The notes beneath the pieces are model-generated. The model made no database searches. It saw nothing but the letters and a program-made list of their open reading frames with translations, and was not told where the DNA came from. Positions 1 to 7,395 of a DNA stretch of 33,720 bases are shown one piece after another. The number at the start of each line of letters is the position of its first letter. Position 1 is the stretch's first letter. Source of the DNA: Photobacterium lutimaris. GTDB lineage: Bacteria > Pseudomonadota > Gammaproteobacteria > Enterobacterales > Vibrionaceae. The stretch is taken from contig NZ_PYMH01000025.1 of assembly GCF_003025555.1 (NCBI RefSeq), positions 1 through 33,720 of the forward strand, given 5' to 3'. The position numbers and the translations under genes were made by a program.

Positions 1-220
1 CGAAGGTCCCCCTCTTTGCTCCGAAGAGATTATGCGGTATTAGCCATCGTTTCCAATGGTTATCCCCCACATCAGGGCATATTCCCAGGCATTACTCACC
101 CGTCCGCCGCTCGCCGCCCAACAAATCACCCGAAGGGTCAATGTTGTCGCTGCCGCTCGACTTGCATGTGTTAGGCCTGCCGCCAGCGTTCAATCTGAGC
201 CATGATCAAACTCTTCAATT
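1..220 (-). rRNA. rrs: 16S ribosomal RNA, 5' end only (continues beyond the window)
   Basis: Read on the minus strand, the segment begins with AATTGAAGAGTTTGATCATG, followed by the GCTCAG and AACGCTGGCGGC blocks that mark the start of bacterial 16S rRNA. Position 220 corresponds to about the second base of E. coli 16S. The window edge cuts the gene after roughly 220 bases, so only helices up to the V1/V2 area are present. The V1 loop and the CTCTTCGGAGCAAAGAGG helix look like those of Photobacterium/Vibrio 16S; this is from memory and not from a search. The gene is transcribed leftwards, away from clpB. Confidence 0.97.
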
Positions 221-440
221 AAAATTTGATATGCTGCTAAATTAATAGCGGCTCAATGAAATACTGTTAAATCATTACCGAAGTAATGATTGAATTGACT
301 GTGCTCTCATTGGCTTTCACTTTTAAAAAAGTGAAACAAAACAGCTCAAGGCTGTACCAACTTGAATTGGTCACTCAGTTTCATTGATAATTCTTTTGTT
401 GACTATCATTTCACGAGTGCCCACACAGATTGCATGGTCA

Positions 441-455
441 AATTGTTAAAGAACA
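441..455 (-). promoter_or_regulatory. rrn leader boxA antitermination site
   Basis: The minus strand reads TGTTCTTTAACAATT, one base away from the E. coli rrn boxA (TGCTCTTTAACAA). It lies in the leader about 220 bases upstream of the mature 16S 5' end. In E. coli this sequence recruits NusB/NusE to make rRNA transcription resistant to Rho; the same role is inferred here. Confidence 0.85.
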
Positions 456-507
456 ATGTTTGCCACAACCGCTCTGAATCAGTGCTTTATCGTGACAACG
501 GAGGCGC

Positions 508-535
508 ATTATAGAGACTTAGTTAGGTTTGGCAA
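508..535 (-). promoter_or_regulatory. rRNA operon promoter (P2-like)
   Basis: On the minus strand TTGCCA (530-535) and a perfect TATAAT (508-513) are separated by 16 bp. TATAAT is followed by a GC-rich discriminator (GCGCCTCC), as in E. coli rrn P2 promoters, where it underlies stringent control. Transcription would start near position 501, about 45 bases before boxA. A second upstream promoter (P1) was not clearly identified. Confidence 0.8.
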
Positions 536-618
536 TACCTTAAATTGAATTATTTCGCCAAACCGAAGCAAGCGGCTAAATATCACACAGCCCAAGCGAT
601 TCTAGTATGTAATTCACC

Positions 619-947
619 CTACACATCCGCTTGTTCTTCTATCCGAGTGACCAATTCATTAGGGAGTGACAGTGCTTTGGCCAATTCATCCAAGTAAGCA
701 CGCTCCAAAAAGTGGTCAATATTTATTGCAAGCAAAGAGACTAAATACACTTCAGAGGCCAGTGCATATTGTCAACTTGCTGGCTAAGTAAATTTGGATC
801 AAGCGGAGCATCAACCCAACGCAAGATTGCCGCTTCACTATCAAGCCCTAATTGCTGCCCGGCGACCCACTTGACGATTGCAGCACGTTTCTGATCATCA
901 ATATGGCCATCAGCTTTAGCGGCAAACACCATCGCTTGAAGCAGCAC
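619..947 (-). pseudogene. DUF533 (TerB-like) protein gene, frameshifted and lacking a clear start
   Basis: Two adjacent minus-strand reading frames together give one DUF533/YebE-type domain. The first (947 to 741) holds the family motif AKADGHIDDQ and APLDPN, then runs into HWPLKCI and a stop. The second frame, from about 747 down to the TAG at 619-621, reads ASEVYLVSLLAINID, then a LERAYLDELAKAL block and a short tail, which is the expected C-terminal half. Joining them needs one base added (or two removed) near 745-748. Upstream of 947 the frame stays open towards the clpB terminator with no ATG start or ribosome binding site, and the glycine-rich N-terminus usual in this family is missing. 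The gene therefore seems decayed at both places, though a sequencing error could explain the frameshift alone. It sits between the rrn promoter and clpB. The biochemical function of the family is not known. Confidence 0.75.
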
Positions 948-1053
948 ACCGGCTTTATCATTGAGTTGCTGTTGAAATACCGGCTCAGAAACTAACGTTG
1001 AGTAGAGAGACGAGGATGAATATGAAATGAATTTAACGGTAAAGGAATGTAGA

Positions 1054-1080
1054 AAGCCCCCCTTAAAACAAGGAGGGCTT
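1054..1080 (-). terminator. Terminator downstream of clpB
   Basis: An 11-bp stem (AAGCCCTCCTT / AAGGGGGGCTT with one G-U type mismatch) and a 5-base loop lie 19 bases after the clpB stop. On the minus strand it is followed by TTCTAC, a poor U-tract, so termination may be partial. Confidence 0.6.
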
Positions 1081-1098
1081 TAGGCTCAAGCAGAGATA

Positions 1099-3672
1099 TT
1101 ACTGTTTGGCTTCAATATGGCCATCTGTTGCGACGACGCTTATCGGCTTACCGGTAACAAACTTGCCTGACAGTATGTCTTGCGCCAACGGGTTTTCTAT
1201 ATATTGTTGAATTGCACGCTTAAGCGGTCGAGCACCGAAGACAGGATCAAACCCAGCCTCGGCAATCAGATCCAGTGCGCTGTCCTCTAGTTTAAGCAGG
1301 TAATCACGCTCTTGAAGCCGTTTAACCAAGCGTGCAACCTGAATGCTGGCAATATTCTTGATGTGCTCAGCACCTAACGGGTGGAATACCACGGTCTCAT
1401 CAACACGGTTAATAAACTCCGGACGGAAATACTGACCCACCACTTCCATTACCGTGTGTTTGATTCCTTCATAGTCCAACTCACCAAAGTGTTCCTGGAT
1501 ACGATCAGAGCCGAGGTTGGAGGTCATGATCACCACACAGTTACGGAAATCCACCGTCCGGCCTTGGCCGTCAGTCAATCGCCCATCATCCAGCACCTGT
1601 AGCAAGATATTGAACACATCAGGGTGTGCTTTCTCTACCTCATCGAGCAATATCACTGAATACGGGCGACGGCGCACGGCTTCTGTCAGGTAGCCCCCTT
1701 CTTCATAACCAACATAGCCCGGAGGTGCCCCTACCAAACGGGCCACCGAATGTTTCTCCATAAATTCTGACATATCGATCCGCACCATGGCGTCTTCACT
1801 GTCAAACATGAAGTGTGCCAGAGATTTACACAGCTCTGTTTTACCGACCCCTGTAGGGCCAAGGAATAGAAAAGAGCCTATCGGACGATTTGGATCAGAC
1901 AGACCAGCGCGACTACGACGAATGGCATTCGCTACTGCATCAACCGCTTCATCCTGGCCGATAACTCGCTTGTGCAACGCGTCTTCCATCTGAAGTAACT
2001 TGTCGCGCTCCCCTTCCAGCATTTTGGCAACCGGGATCCCTGTTTGTCGGGAGAGCACTTCCGCAATTTCCGCTTCAGTGACTTTGTTCTTCAGCAGGCT
2101 CATTTCCTGCATTTCCGCTTGGGCGGCCAGATCGAGTTGTTTTTCTAACTCCGGGATCTTGCCGTACTGCAACTCCGACATTCGGTTGAGATCACCCGCA
2201 CGACGAGCAATTTCCATGTCGGTACGTGCTTGTTCAAGCGCCGCCTTAATATGTTGCGTGCCAGACAAGGCCGCTTTCTCGGCATTCCAGACTTCGTCCA
2301 GTTCGGCGTACTCTCGCTCTTTTTTATCCAGCTCATCACGCAGATCGCTCAGGCGCTTCTGGCTGGCATCGTCACTCTCTTTTTCCAACGCTTGCTGTTC
2401 AATCTTAAGCTGAATGATTCGACGCTCCAAGCGATCGAGAGATTCCGGTTTGGAATCGATCTGCATGCGGATACTTGATGCGGCTTCGTCAATCAAGTCG
2501 ATCGCCTTATCCGGCAGCTGTCGATCTGAAATGTAACGATGTGATAGGCCTGCTGCGGCAACGATAGCCGGATCGGTAATTTCCACATGGTGGTGAAGCT
2601 CGTAACGCTCTTTGAGACCACGCAAAATAGCCACCGTATCTTCTACTGTCGGCTCATCCACCAGCACTTTTTGGAAGCGACGTTCAAGCGCGGCATCTTT
2701 TTCAATATACTGACGATACTCATCGAGTGTTGTTGCACCAACACAATGTAGCTCACCCCGAGCCAGCGCAGGCTTAAGCATATTACCGGCATCCATGGAG
2801 CCTTCACCCTTACCGGCACCAACCATGGTATGCAGCTCATCGATAAACAGGATGATGCTACCTTCTTCTTGCGATAACTCGTTAAGGACTGACTTCAAAC
2901 GTTCTTCGAATTCACCGCGATATTTAGCACCCGCAATCAATGCCCCCATATCCAAGGAAAGAACACGTTTGTGACGCAGTCCCTCAGGGACCTCACCATT
3001 GATTATACGCTGTGCCAAGCCTTCAACAATCGCGGTCTTACCCACCCCTGGCTCACCGATGATCACCGGGTTGTTCTTGGTACGGCGCTGTAACACCTGA
3101 ATGGTGCGACGAATTTCATCATCGCGGCCGATAACAGGATCCAGCTTGCCCTGCTCGGCACGCTCGGTCAGGTCAATGGTGAACTTTTCCAATGCCTGTC
3201 GATTTTCCTCGGCATTCGGATCATTGACATTCTGACCGCCGCGGACTTTTTCGATAGCCTGCTCTATTTTTTCGACGGTCAGCCCTTTTTCTTTCAATAG
3301 CTGACCGAGCGGTCCTTTGTCATCCACCGCCGCCAAAATAAACAGTTCAGACGAAATAAATTTATCTTTACGCTTCTGAGCTAACTTGTCACACATGTTG
3401 AACAACATGCCCATACCATGTGACAGCTGCACATCACCGCCGATACCGCTTACTTTCGGTAGTCGCTCCAATAGCTCAGACAATCCAGAGCGCAACTGAG
3501 CAATATCGACATTCAACAGGGTTAGAAGTGGACGGATGGTGCTGCCATCCTGATTCAATAGTGCCACCATCAAGTGGGCTGGCTCTATATACTGATGGTC
3601 TCGCCCCAATGCTAGCGATTGAGCATCAGAGATTGCCATCTGGAATTTGCTAGTAAAACGGTCAAGACGCAT
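1099..3672 (-). CDS. clpB: ATP-dependent disaggregase ClpB
   Basis: The 857-residue product is a full-length ClpB (E. coli ClpB also has 857 residues). ClpB is a cytoplasmic hexameric AAA+ machine that, with DnaK/DnaJ/GrpE, threads and rescues aggregated protein after heat stress. Visible parts: N-terminal Clp-N repeat domain (about 1-145), AAA-1 with Walker A GEPGVGKT at 206-213 and Walker B IILFIDELH near 272, a long charged coiled-coil middle domain (about 400-530), and AAA-2 with Walker A GPTGVGKT near 605 and a C-terminal D2 small domain. There is no ClpP-binding tripeptide, as expected for ClpB rather than ClpA. The ATG at 3672 follows a strong AGGAGGAC ribosome binding site. It is transcribed alone, between a sigma-32 promoter and its own terminator. 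Confidence 0.98.
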   Translation of the reverse strand: MRLDRFTSKFQMAISDAQSLALGRDHQYIEPAHLMVALLNQDGSTIRPLLTLLNVDIAQLRSGLSELLERLPKVSGIGGDVQLSHGMGMLFNMCDKLAQKRKDKFISSELFILAAVDDKGPLGQLLKEKGLTVEKIEQAIEKVRGGQNVNDPNAEENRQALEKFTIDLTERAEQGKLDPVIGRDDEIRRTIQVLQRRTKNNPVIIGEPGVGKTAIVEGLAQRIINGEVPEGLRHKRVLSLDMGALIAGAKYRGEFEERLKSVLNELSQEEGSIILFIDELHTMVGAGKGEGSMDAGNMLKPALARGELHCVGATTLDEYRQYIEKDAALERRFQKVLVDEPTVEDTVAILRGLKERYELHHHVEITDPAIVAAAGLSHRYISDRQLPDKAIDLIDEAASSIRMQIDSKPESLDRLERRIIQLKIEQQALEKESDDASQKRLSDLRDELDKKEREYAELDEVWNAEKAALSGTQHIKAALEQARTDMEIARRAGDLNRMSELQYGKIPELEKQLDLAAQAEMQEMSLLKNKVTEAEIAEVLSRQTGIPVAKMLEGERDKLLQMEDALHKRVIGQDEAVDAVANAIRRSRAGLSDPNRPIGSFLFLGPTGVGKTELCKSLAHFMFDSEDAMVRIDMSEFMEKHSVARLVGAPPGYVGYEEGGYLTEAVRRRPYSVILLDEVEKAHPDVFNILLQVLDDGRLTDGQGRTVDFRNCVVIMTSNLGSDRIQEHFGELDYEGIKHTVMEVVGQYFRPEFINRVDETVVFHPLGAEHIKNIASIQVARLVKRLQERDYLLKLEDSALDLIAEAGFDPVFGARPLKRAIQQYIENPLAQDILSGKFVTGKPISVVATDGHIEAKQ

Positions 3673-3701
3673 AAGTCCTCCTATTCTTCTCTCACCATAA
3701 G

Positions 3702-3730
3702 ATATGGTGGCCTAGCTCTCATTTTTCAAG
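3702..3730 (-). promoter_or_regulatory. Sigma-32 (heat-shock) promoter of clpB
   Basis: The minus strand has CTTGAAA at 3724-3730 and CACCATAT at 3702-3709, 14 bp apart, against the RpoH consensus CTTGAAA-N(13-15)-CCCCATNT. Only one base of the combined core differs. It lies 30-58 bases upstream of the clpB ATG, and RpoH control of clpB is known in enterobacteria. Confidence 0.85.
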
Positions 3731-3796
3731 CTAAATTTTCCTCTGTTAGTCGTCTTGAGTATGATTTAGCCGCTACGTCAATAATCACCTAATAAC

Positions 3797-3820
3797 AAAA
3801 AGCCCTGCATTAGCAGGGCT
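3797..3820 (-). terminator. Terminator of the rluD-pgeF unit
   Basis: The stem AGCCCTGC/GCAGGGCT (3801-3808 with 3813-3820) has a 4-base loop and is followed on the minus strand by TTTTTGTTATT. It lies 22 bases past the pgeF stop. Confidence 0.88.
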
Positions 3821-3842
3821 TTAGTAGAGTATGTTAGATTGG

Positions 3843-4568
3843 CTATTCCCGCCAAATCAAGGTTGCCTGGCGGCCTGTAACCCCATCGCGACGGTACGAG
3901 TAAAACCGCTCAGCATCGGAGTAAGTACAACAATCGCCACCAAAAACTTCGTCAACGGACACTTTTGCAAGGCGCTGGCGAGCCAGTTGGTACAGATCTG
4001 CCAACCACTTTTCACCACGAGGCTGAAAAGCTTGGGCGGCGGCAGGGTCATGGGCCAGAAAAAGCTCACGCACTTCGCCACCGACCTCAAATGCCTGTGG
4101 ACCAATAGCGGGGCCCAGCCAAGCCATGATCTCCGAGCCAGGAACTGAAAACTTAGCGACAGCCTGCTCAATAATGCCATCAACCAAGCCACGCCAACCA
4201 GCATGGACTGCGGCAACTTGTGTACCTTGTCGATCACAGAGGATCACCGGCAAACAATCTGCCGTCATTACCACACACGGTAATTGAGACTTTGCGGTAT
4301 AACTACCGTCAGCATCCATCGCTTGTGGTTGAGCCTGCTCAAGGCTCACTACCTCAATACTATGGGTTTGGTTCAACCATACCGGTGCGACGTCCAAACC
4401 AAGCTGCTGCTGCAACCGCTGGCGGTTTTGCTGTACAACCTCTGGTTCATCCCCAACATGATCACCCAAGTTCAAACCTTGGTAAGGCCCAATGCTGCTC
4501 CCCCCTTTGCGAGTGGTCGCAACCGCTTTCACATTGGCTGGTGCAGGCCAGTCAGGGACGATCCACAT
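3843..4568 (-). CDS. pgeF: Polyphenol oxidase / multicopper oxidase-type laccase domain protein PgeF (YfiH)
   Basis: The 241-residue product belongs to the PgeF/YfiH (DUF152, formerly 'laccase domain') family. Conserved metal-binding positions are visible: His69 in the NQTHS motif, Cys105 in TADCLPV and His122 in VHAGWRG. In E. coli this protein has been linked to correct peptidoglycan precursor composition, removing wrongly incorporated serine from UDP-MurNAc peptides; family members also act as purine nucleoside phosphorylases/adenosine deaminases. Which activity dominates here cannot be told from sequence. The ATG lies 2 bases after the rluD stop, so the two genes are co-transcribed and probably translationally coupled, the same rluD-pgeF order as in E. 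coli. Confidence 0.93.
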   Translation of the reverse strand: MWIVPDWPAPANVKAVATTRKGGSSIGPYQGLNLGDHVGDEPEVVQQNRQRLQQQLGLDVAPVWLNQTHSIEVVSLEQAQPQAMDADGSYTAKSQLPCVVMTADCLPVILCDRQGTQVAAVHAGWRGLVDGIIEQAVAKFSVPGSEIMAWLGPAIGPQAFEVGGEVRELFLAHDPAAAQAFQPRGEKWLADLYQLARQRLAKVSVDEVFGGDCCTYSDAERFYSYRRDGVTGRQATLIWRE

Positions 4569-4570
4569 AT

Positions 4571-5545
4571 TTAGTACTCTTCTTCCTGGTTCGCGTCTTT
4601 ATCCTTGCGCAGGATACTGATCATCGCCACCATATCGATTGGAAGCGGTGCACGCCATTCCATTAGTTCACCGGTGATCGGGTGCTCAAGACGAAGCATA
4701 CGAGCATGCAGGGCCTGACGGTCAAACGCGCGCAAAGCCTGAACAAGTTCATCAGATGCATTTTTCGGCGGGCGAGGACGACCACCGTAAATCGCATCAC
4801 CAATCAGCGGATGACTTAAGTAGGACATGTGCACACGGATCTGGTGGGTACGACCGGTTTCCAAACGCAAAATAATACGCGTATGCTCACGGAAATGCTC
4901 AGCCACGCGGAAACGGGTGATCGCAGGTTTACCAAACTCACTGACAGCCATGCAGATACGCTTGGTCGGGTGACGGCCAATAGGCTTTTCAACCGTACCA
5001 CCACCAGTCATCCTACCCATCGCAATCGCTTCGTATTCACGAGTGATTCTGCGTTTTTGTAGCGCACGAACCAAGCGAGTCTGCGCCTGGATAGTTTTTG
5101 CTACCACCATTAAACCGGTGGTGTCTTTATCCAGACGATGAACGATACCCGCACGCGGCACTTCAGCCAAAGACGGACAGTGGTGAAGCAACGCATTGAG
5201 TACTGTACCATCCGGCGTACCGGCACCTGGGTGTACGACAAAGTCACGAGGCTTATTGATGACGATAATGTGTTCGTCTTCGTGTACGATATCTAACGGA
5301 ATATCCTGAGCAACCCAGCGGACTTCGTCTTCAATTTCCGCTTTGATCGACAGTTCTTCACCGCCCATCATTTTCAAACGTGGTTTTGTTGTGACTTCCC
5401 CATCAACAGAAACCATACCATTAAGAATCCACTCTTTGATCCGTGAGCGGGAGTAATCGGGGTGTAATTCAGCGATAACCTGATCGAGGCGCAAGCCAAG
5501 TTGACTATCTTTTACTGTATTTGTTAACTCTATCTGCTGTGCCAT
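4571..5545 (-). CDS. rluD: 23S rRNA pseudouridine(1911/1915/1917) synthase RluD
   Basis: The 324-residue protein converts three uridines in helix 69 of 23S rRNA to pseudouridine, which matters for 50S assembly and translation termination. It has an N-terminal S4 RNA-binding domain (about 18-75) and a RluA-type catalytic domain with HRLDKDTTGL at 137-146; Asp139 is the catalytic aspartate, the same number as in E. coli RluD. LETGRTHQIRVH further on is the other family signature. It is the first gene of a two-gene unit with pgeF and divergent from bamD. The intergenic space of about 140 bases should hold both promoters, but no convincing hexamers could be assigned. Confidence 0.97.
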   Translation of the reverse strand: MAQQIELTNTVKDSQLGLRLDQVIAELHPDYSRSRIKEWILNGMVSVDGEVTTKPRLKMMGGEELSIKAEIEDEVRWVAQDIPLDIVHEDEHIIVINKPRDFVVHPGAGTPDGTVLNALLHHCPSLAEVPRAGIVHRLDKDTTGLMVVAKTIQAQTRLVRALQKRRITREYEAIAMGRMTGGGTVEKPIGRHPTKRICMAVSEFGKPAITRFRVAEHFREHTRIILRLETGRTHQIRVHMSYLSHPLIGDAIYGGRPRPPKNASDELVQALRAFDRQALHARMLRLEHPITGELMEWRAPLPIDMVAMISILRKDKDANQEEEY

Positions 5546-5684
5546 AGCGAACTTTTTTAAAAAGCGTGGGACTAAACGTCAAACGCTGCGTAAAATAACA
5601 TAATAGTGTCATTGTATCTGTTAACGGCTCAGACCGTAATGGATCCACCGAAATAAAATTTTTATCAAGGAAACAGTCGCCGCA

Positions 5685-6410
5685 ATGAAACGCCTGACTC
5701 TATCGTCTCTTCTTGCCGTCGCCATACTTTCAGGCTGTTCAAGCACGGAAGAAGTGGTACCGGACGTACCGCCATCTGAACTATACGCCACCGCCCAACA
5801 GGCCCTGCAAGGCGGGAGCTGGACCACAGCCATCGAACGACTGGAAACTCTGGATTCCCGTTACCCATTCGGTGCCTACTCGGAGCAAGTTCAGCTGGAT
5901 CTTATCTATGCATACTACAAAAATGATGATCTTGCCTTAGGTGAGGCAACGATTGATCGTTTTAACCGCCTAAACCCGGCTCATGAAAAAGCCGACTGGG
6001 TGTTGTATATGCGCGGCCTAACCAGCATGGCGCAAGATCGGAGCTTTATGCATGACTTGTTCAGCATTGATCGCCATGACCGTGATCCGGAACCTGCCCG
6101 TAAAGCCTTCCGTGACTTCAAACGCCTGCTAGAGCGCTACCCGAACAGCCGTTATGCTGCGGATGCTCAGGCACGTATGGTCTTTTTAAAAAACCGCCTG
6201 GCCGATTACGAGCTGGCAGCTGCCGATTTCTACCTACGACGTGAAGCATGGGTGGCAGCGGTCAACCGCTCCCAGCTTATTCAGCGCGAATACCCGAATA
6301 CCGAAGCCGCTCGAAAGTCTTTGCTGATCATGGAAAGCGCTTACGAACAGCTTGGCTTGAGTGAGCCACTAGAAAACACCCGTAAGCTGATCGCACTCAA
6401 CCCAGCCTAA
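5685..6410 (+). CDS. bamD: Outer membrane assembly lipoprotein BamD
   Basis: The 241-residue product is an outer-membrane lipoprotein with a signal peptide ending in the lipobox LSGC (acylated Cys18), followed by tetratricopeptide-type helices across the rest of the protein, the YfiO/BamD layout. BamD is the essential lipoprotein of the BAM complex that folds beta-barrel proteins into the outer membrane, binding BamA and substrate C-termini. E. coli BamD is 245 residues, so length fits. An AAGGAAAC ribosome binding site precedes the ATG. It is divergent from rluD, as in E. coli, and ends at a strong bidirectional terminator, so it is probably monocistronic. Confidence 0.97.
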   Translation: MKRLTLSSLLAVAILSGCSSTEEVVPDVPPSELYATAQQALQGGSWTTAIERLETLDSRYPFGAYSEQVQLDLIYAYYKNDDLALGEATIDRFNRLNPAHEKADWVLYMRGLTSMAQDRSFMHDLFSIDRHDRDPEPARKAFRDFKRLLERYPNSRYAADAQARMVFLKNRLADYELAAADFYLRREAWVAAVNRSQLIQREYPNTEAARKSLLIMESAYEQLGLSEPLENTRKLIALNPA

Positions 6411-6433
6411 GCGGTTGGCGTTCAGCAAAAAAA

Positions 6434-6460
6434 AACAGCAGCCCAAGGGCTGCTGTTTTT
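6434..6460 (+). terminator. Terminator of bamD
   Basis: A stem of AACAGCAGCCC/GGGCTGCTGTT with an AAG loop is followed by TTTTTG on the plus strand and preceded by a run of nine A residues, so it can act in both directions. It lies about 25 bases after the bamD stop. The next 225 bases (6461-6686) hold no gene or motif I can support. Confidence 0.92.
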
Positions 6461-6686
6461 GATCTGAATAATTTGCCTCGACGGCTATTGGCTATAAGAG
6501 TGGTTAAATTTAACACAAGCCTTTGTTATAAATCGAAAAAGCCCCCTGAATAGCACCAGCCACCAGCGTTCGTTCTTCCCTCATACTGCCCCAAGTTTCT
6601 GGTTTTCTACAAGCACTTTCGTCAAACTTTTTTGCAACAAGCGAGGCATGATCACAGAATTTTTCTGGACAATATTTTAACAATGT

Positions 6687-6731
6687 AATCGTGATCTTGA
6701 TCACATTATTGATTCCTGGATTTAGTAATCT
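6687..6731 (+). promoter_or_regulatory. CRP-type operator and promoter of raiA
   Basis: CGTGATCTTGATCACA (6690-6705) is a near-perfect palindrome matching the cAMP-CRP consensus TGTGATCTAGATCACA at 14 of 16 positions. A -10-like TAGTAAT/TAATCT lies at 6723-6731, putting a start near 6737. The site centre (6697.5) would then be at about -40, the usual class II activator position, where CRP replaces a -35 element; no good -35 is seen. The start is inferred. Confidence 0.7.
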
Positions 6732-6773
6732 GAAGTCAACCCAACGAAGGGTAGCAAAAGAGGAAAGATAATT

Positions 6774-7127
6774 ATGACTGTAGACATTACCGGCAAAAAC
6801 CTAGATATCACCCCTGCTATCCGTGAGCGTATTGAGTTTAAATTCAAGAAATTAGAAAAGTATCAGGTTCCACTAATCAGCAAACACGCTGTGATCAGCA
6901 CCGAGCCAAACCGCCAATTTAAAGTTGAAGCATCTGCTGCTATTCCGGGAGGTCAACTAGTCGCCTCAGCAGAGCATGACGATATGTACGGTGCCATTAC
7001 TGAGGTATATCAAAAGCTGGAACGCCAACTGAACAAACAAGCTCACAAACCAACGGCACGCCGTGCAAGCCACAGCGACAAGCCGCAAATTGAAGAAGCA
7101 GAAACCGAAGCCGAAGAAGAAGCATAA
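6774..7127 (+). CDS. raiA: Ribosome-associated inhibitor RaiA (YfiA, short HPF family)
   Basis: The 117-residue protein has the S30AE/HPF fold signature: MTVDITGKNLDITPAIRERI at the start, a basic central helix region and DDMYGAITEVYQKLERQLNK near 74-93. The tail from about 100 is highly acidic (EEAETEAEEEA), typical of YfiA and absent from Hpf. YfiA binds the 30S decoding centre in stationary phase or cold and blocks translation while opposing 100S dimer formation. E. coli RaiA has 113 residues. An AGAGGAAAG ribosome binding site lies just upstream of the ATG. The position between bamD and pheA is the same as in E. coli. A CRP-type site upstream suggests induction on carbon limitation. Confidence 0.95.
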   Translation: MTVDITGKNLDITPAIRERIEFKFKKLEKYQVPLISKHAVISTEPNRQFKVEASAAIPGGQLVASAEHDDMYGAITEVYQKLERQLNKQAHKPTARRASHSDKPQIEEAETEAEEEA

Positions 7128-7146
7128 TTATTCAAGAGGATTTGAT

Positions 7147-7179
7147 AAACAGCCCTGCCTAGCAGGGCTGTTTAGTTTC
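7147..7179 (+). terminator. Terminator of raiA
   Basis: A 12-bp perfect stem AAACAGCCCTGC/GCAGGGCTGTTT (7147-7158 with 7162-7173) with a 3-base loop is followed by AGTTTCT. It lies 20 bases after the raiA stop and just before the pheL promoter. Confidence 0.88.
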
Positions 7180-7182
7180 TGC

Positions 7183-7211
7183 TTGACAAGCCTTGTAAGG
7201 CTGAATAATGT
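7183..7211 (+). promoter_or_regulatory. Sigma-70 promoter of pheL-pheA
   Basis: A perfect TTGACA (7183-7188) and TAATGT (7206-7211) are separated by 17 bp, giving a start near 7218, about 33 bases before the leader peptide ATG. Confidence 0.82.
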
Positions 7212-7250
7212 TGAGACATAACTAACCCAAAACCATAGCATTCAGTATTT

Positions 7251-7301
7251 ATGCAAATAACCACACTGTTTTTCTTTAGCTTCTTTTTTATGTCACCTTA
7301 A
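7251..7301 (+). CDS. pheL: pheA operon leader peptide
   Basis: A 16-codon reading frame encodes MQITTLFFFSFFFMSP. Six phenylalanine codons in two triplets dominate it, as in E. coli PheL. Ribosome stalling at these codons when Phe-tRNA is scarce would free the downstream transcript to form an antiterminator. It lies between a strong promoter and an intrinsic terminator that precedes pheA. The product itself is not expected to have a function beyond being translated. The ribosome binding site is weak. Confidence 0.92.
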   Translation: MQITTLFFFSFFFMSP

Positions 7302-7346
7302 TGGGGGCTATTCGTTGCGCAAGAAACAAGCTAAAGACGAACAGAC

Positions 7347-7371
7347 AGCCTCCTCACCAGGAGGCTTTTTT
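7347..7371 (+). terminator. pheA attenuator
   Basis: The stem AGCCTCCT/AGGAGGCT (7347-7354 with 7359-7366) with a 4-base loop is followed by a run of T residues. It lies 45 bases after the pheL stop and 25 bases before the pheA ATG, so it must be bypassed for pheA expression. Segments between 7302 and 7346 could pair as the alternative antiterminator, but I did not fold them. Confidence 0.9.
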
Positions 7372-7395
7372 GTATGAATAAGACAGGGAGCGACA

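Noticed and set aside
2000..2413. 137-codon plus-strand frame inside clpB
   Set aside because: It is antisense to the ClpB middle domain, with a Ser/Arg-rich composition typical of shadow frames.
6510..6704. 64-codon minus-strand frame between bamD and raiA
   Set aside because: No ribosome binding site or homology; it overlaps the CRP-type raiA promoter region.
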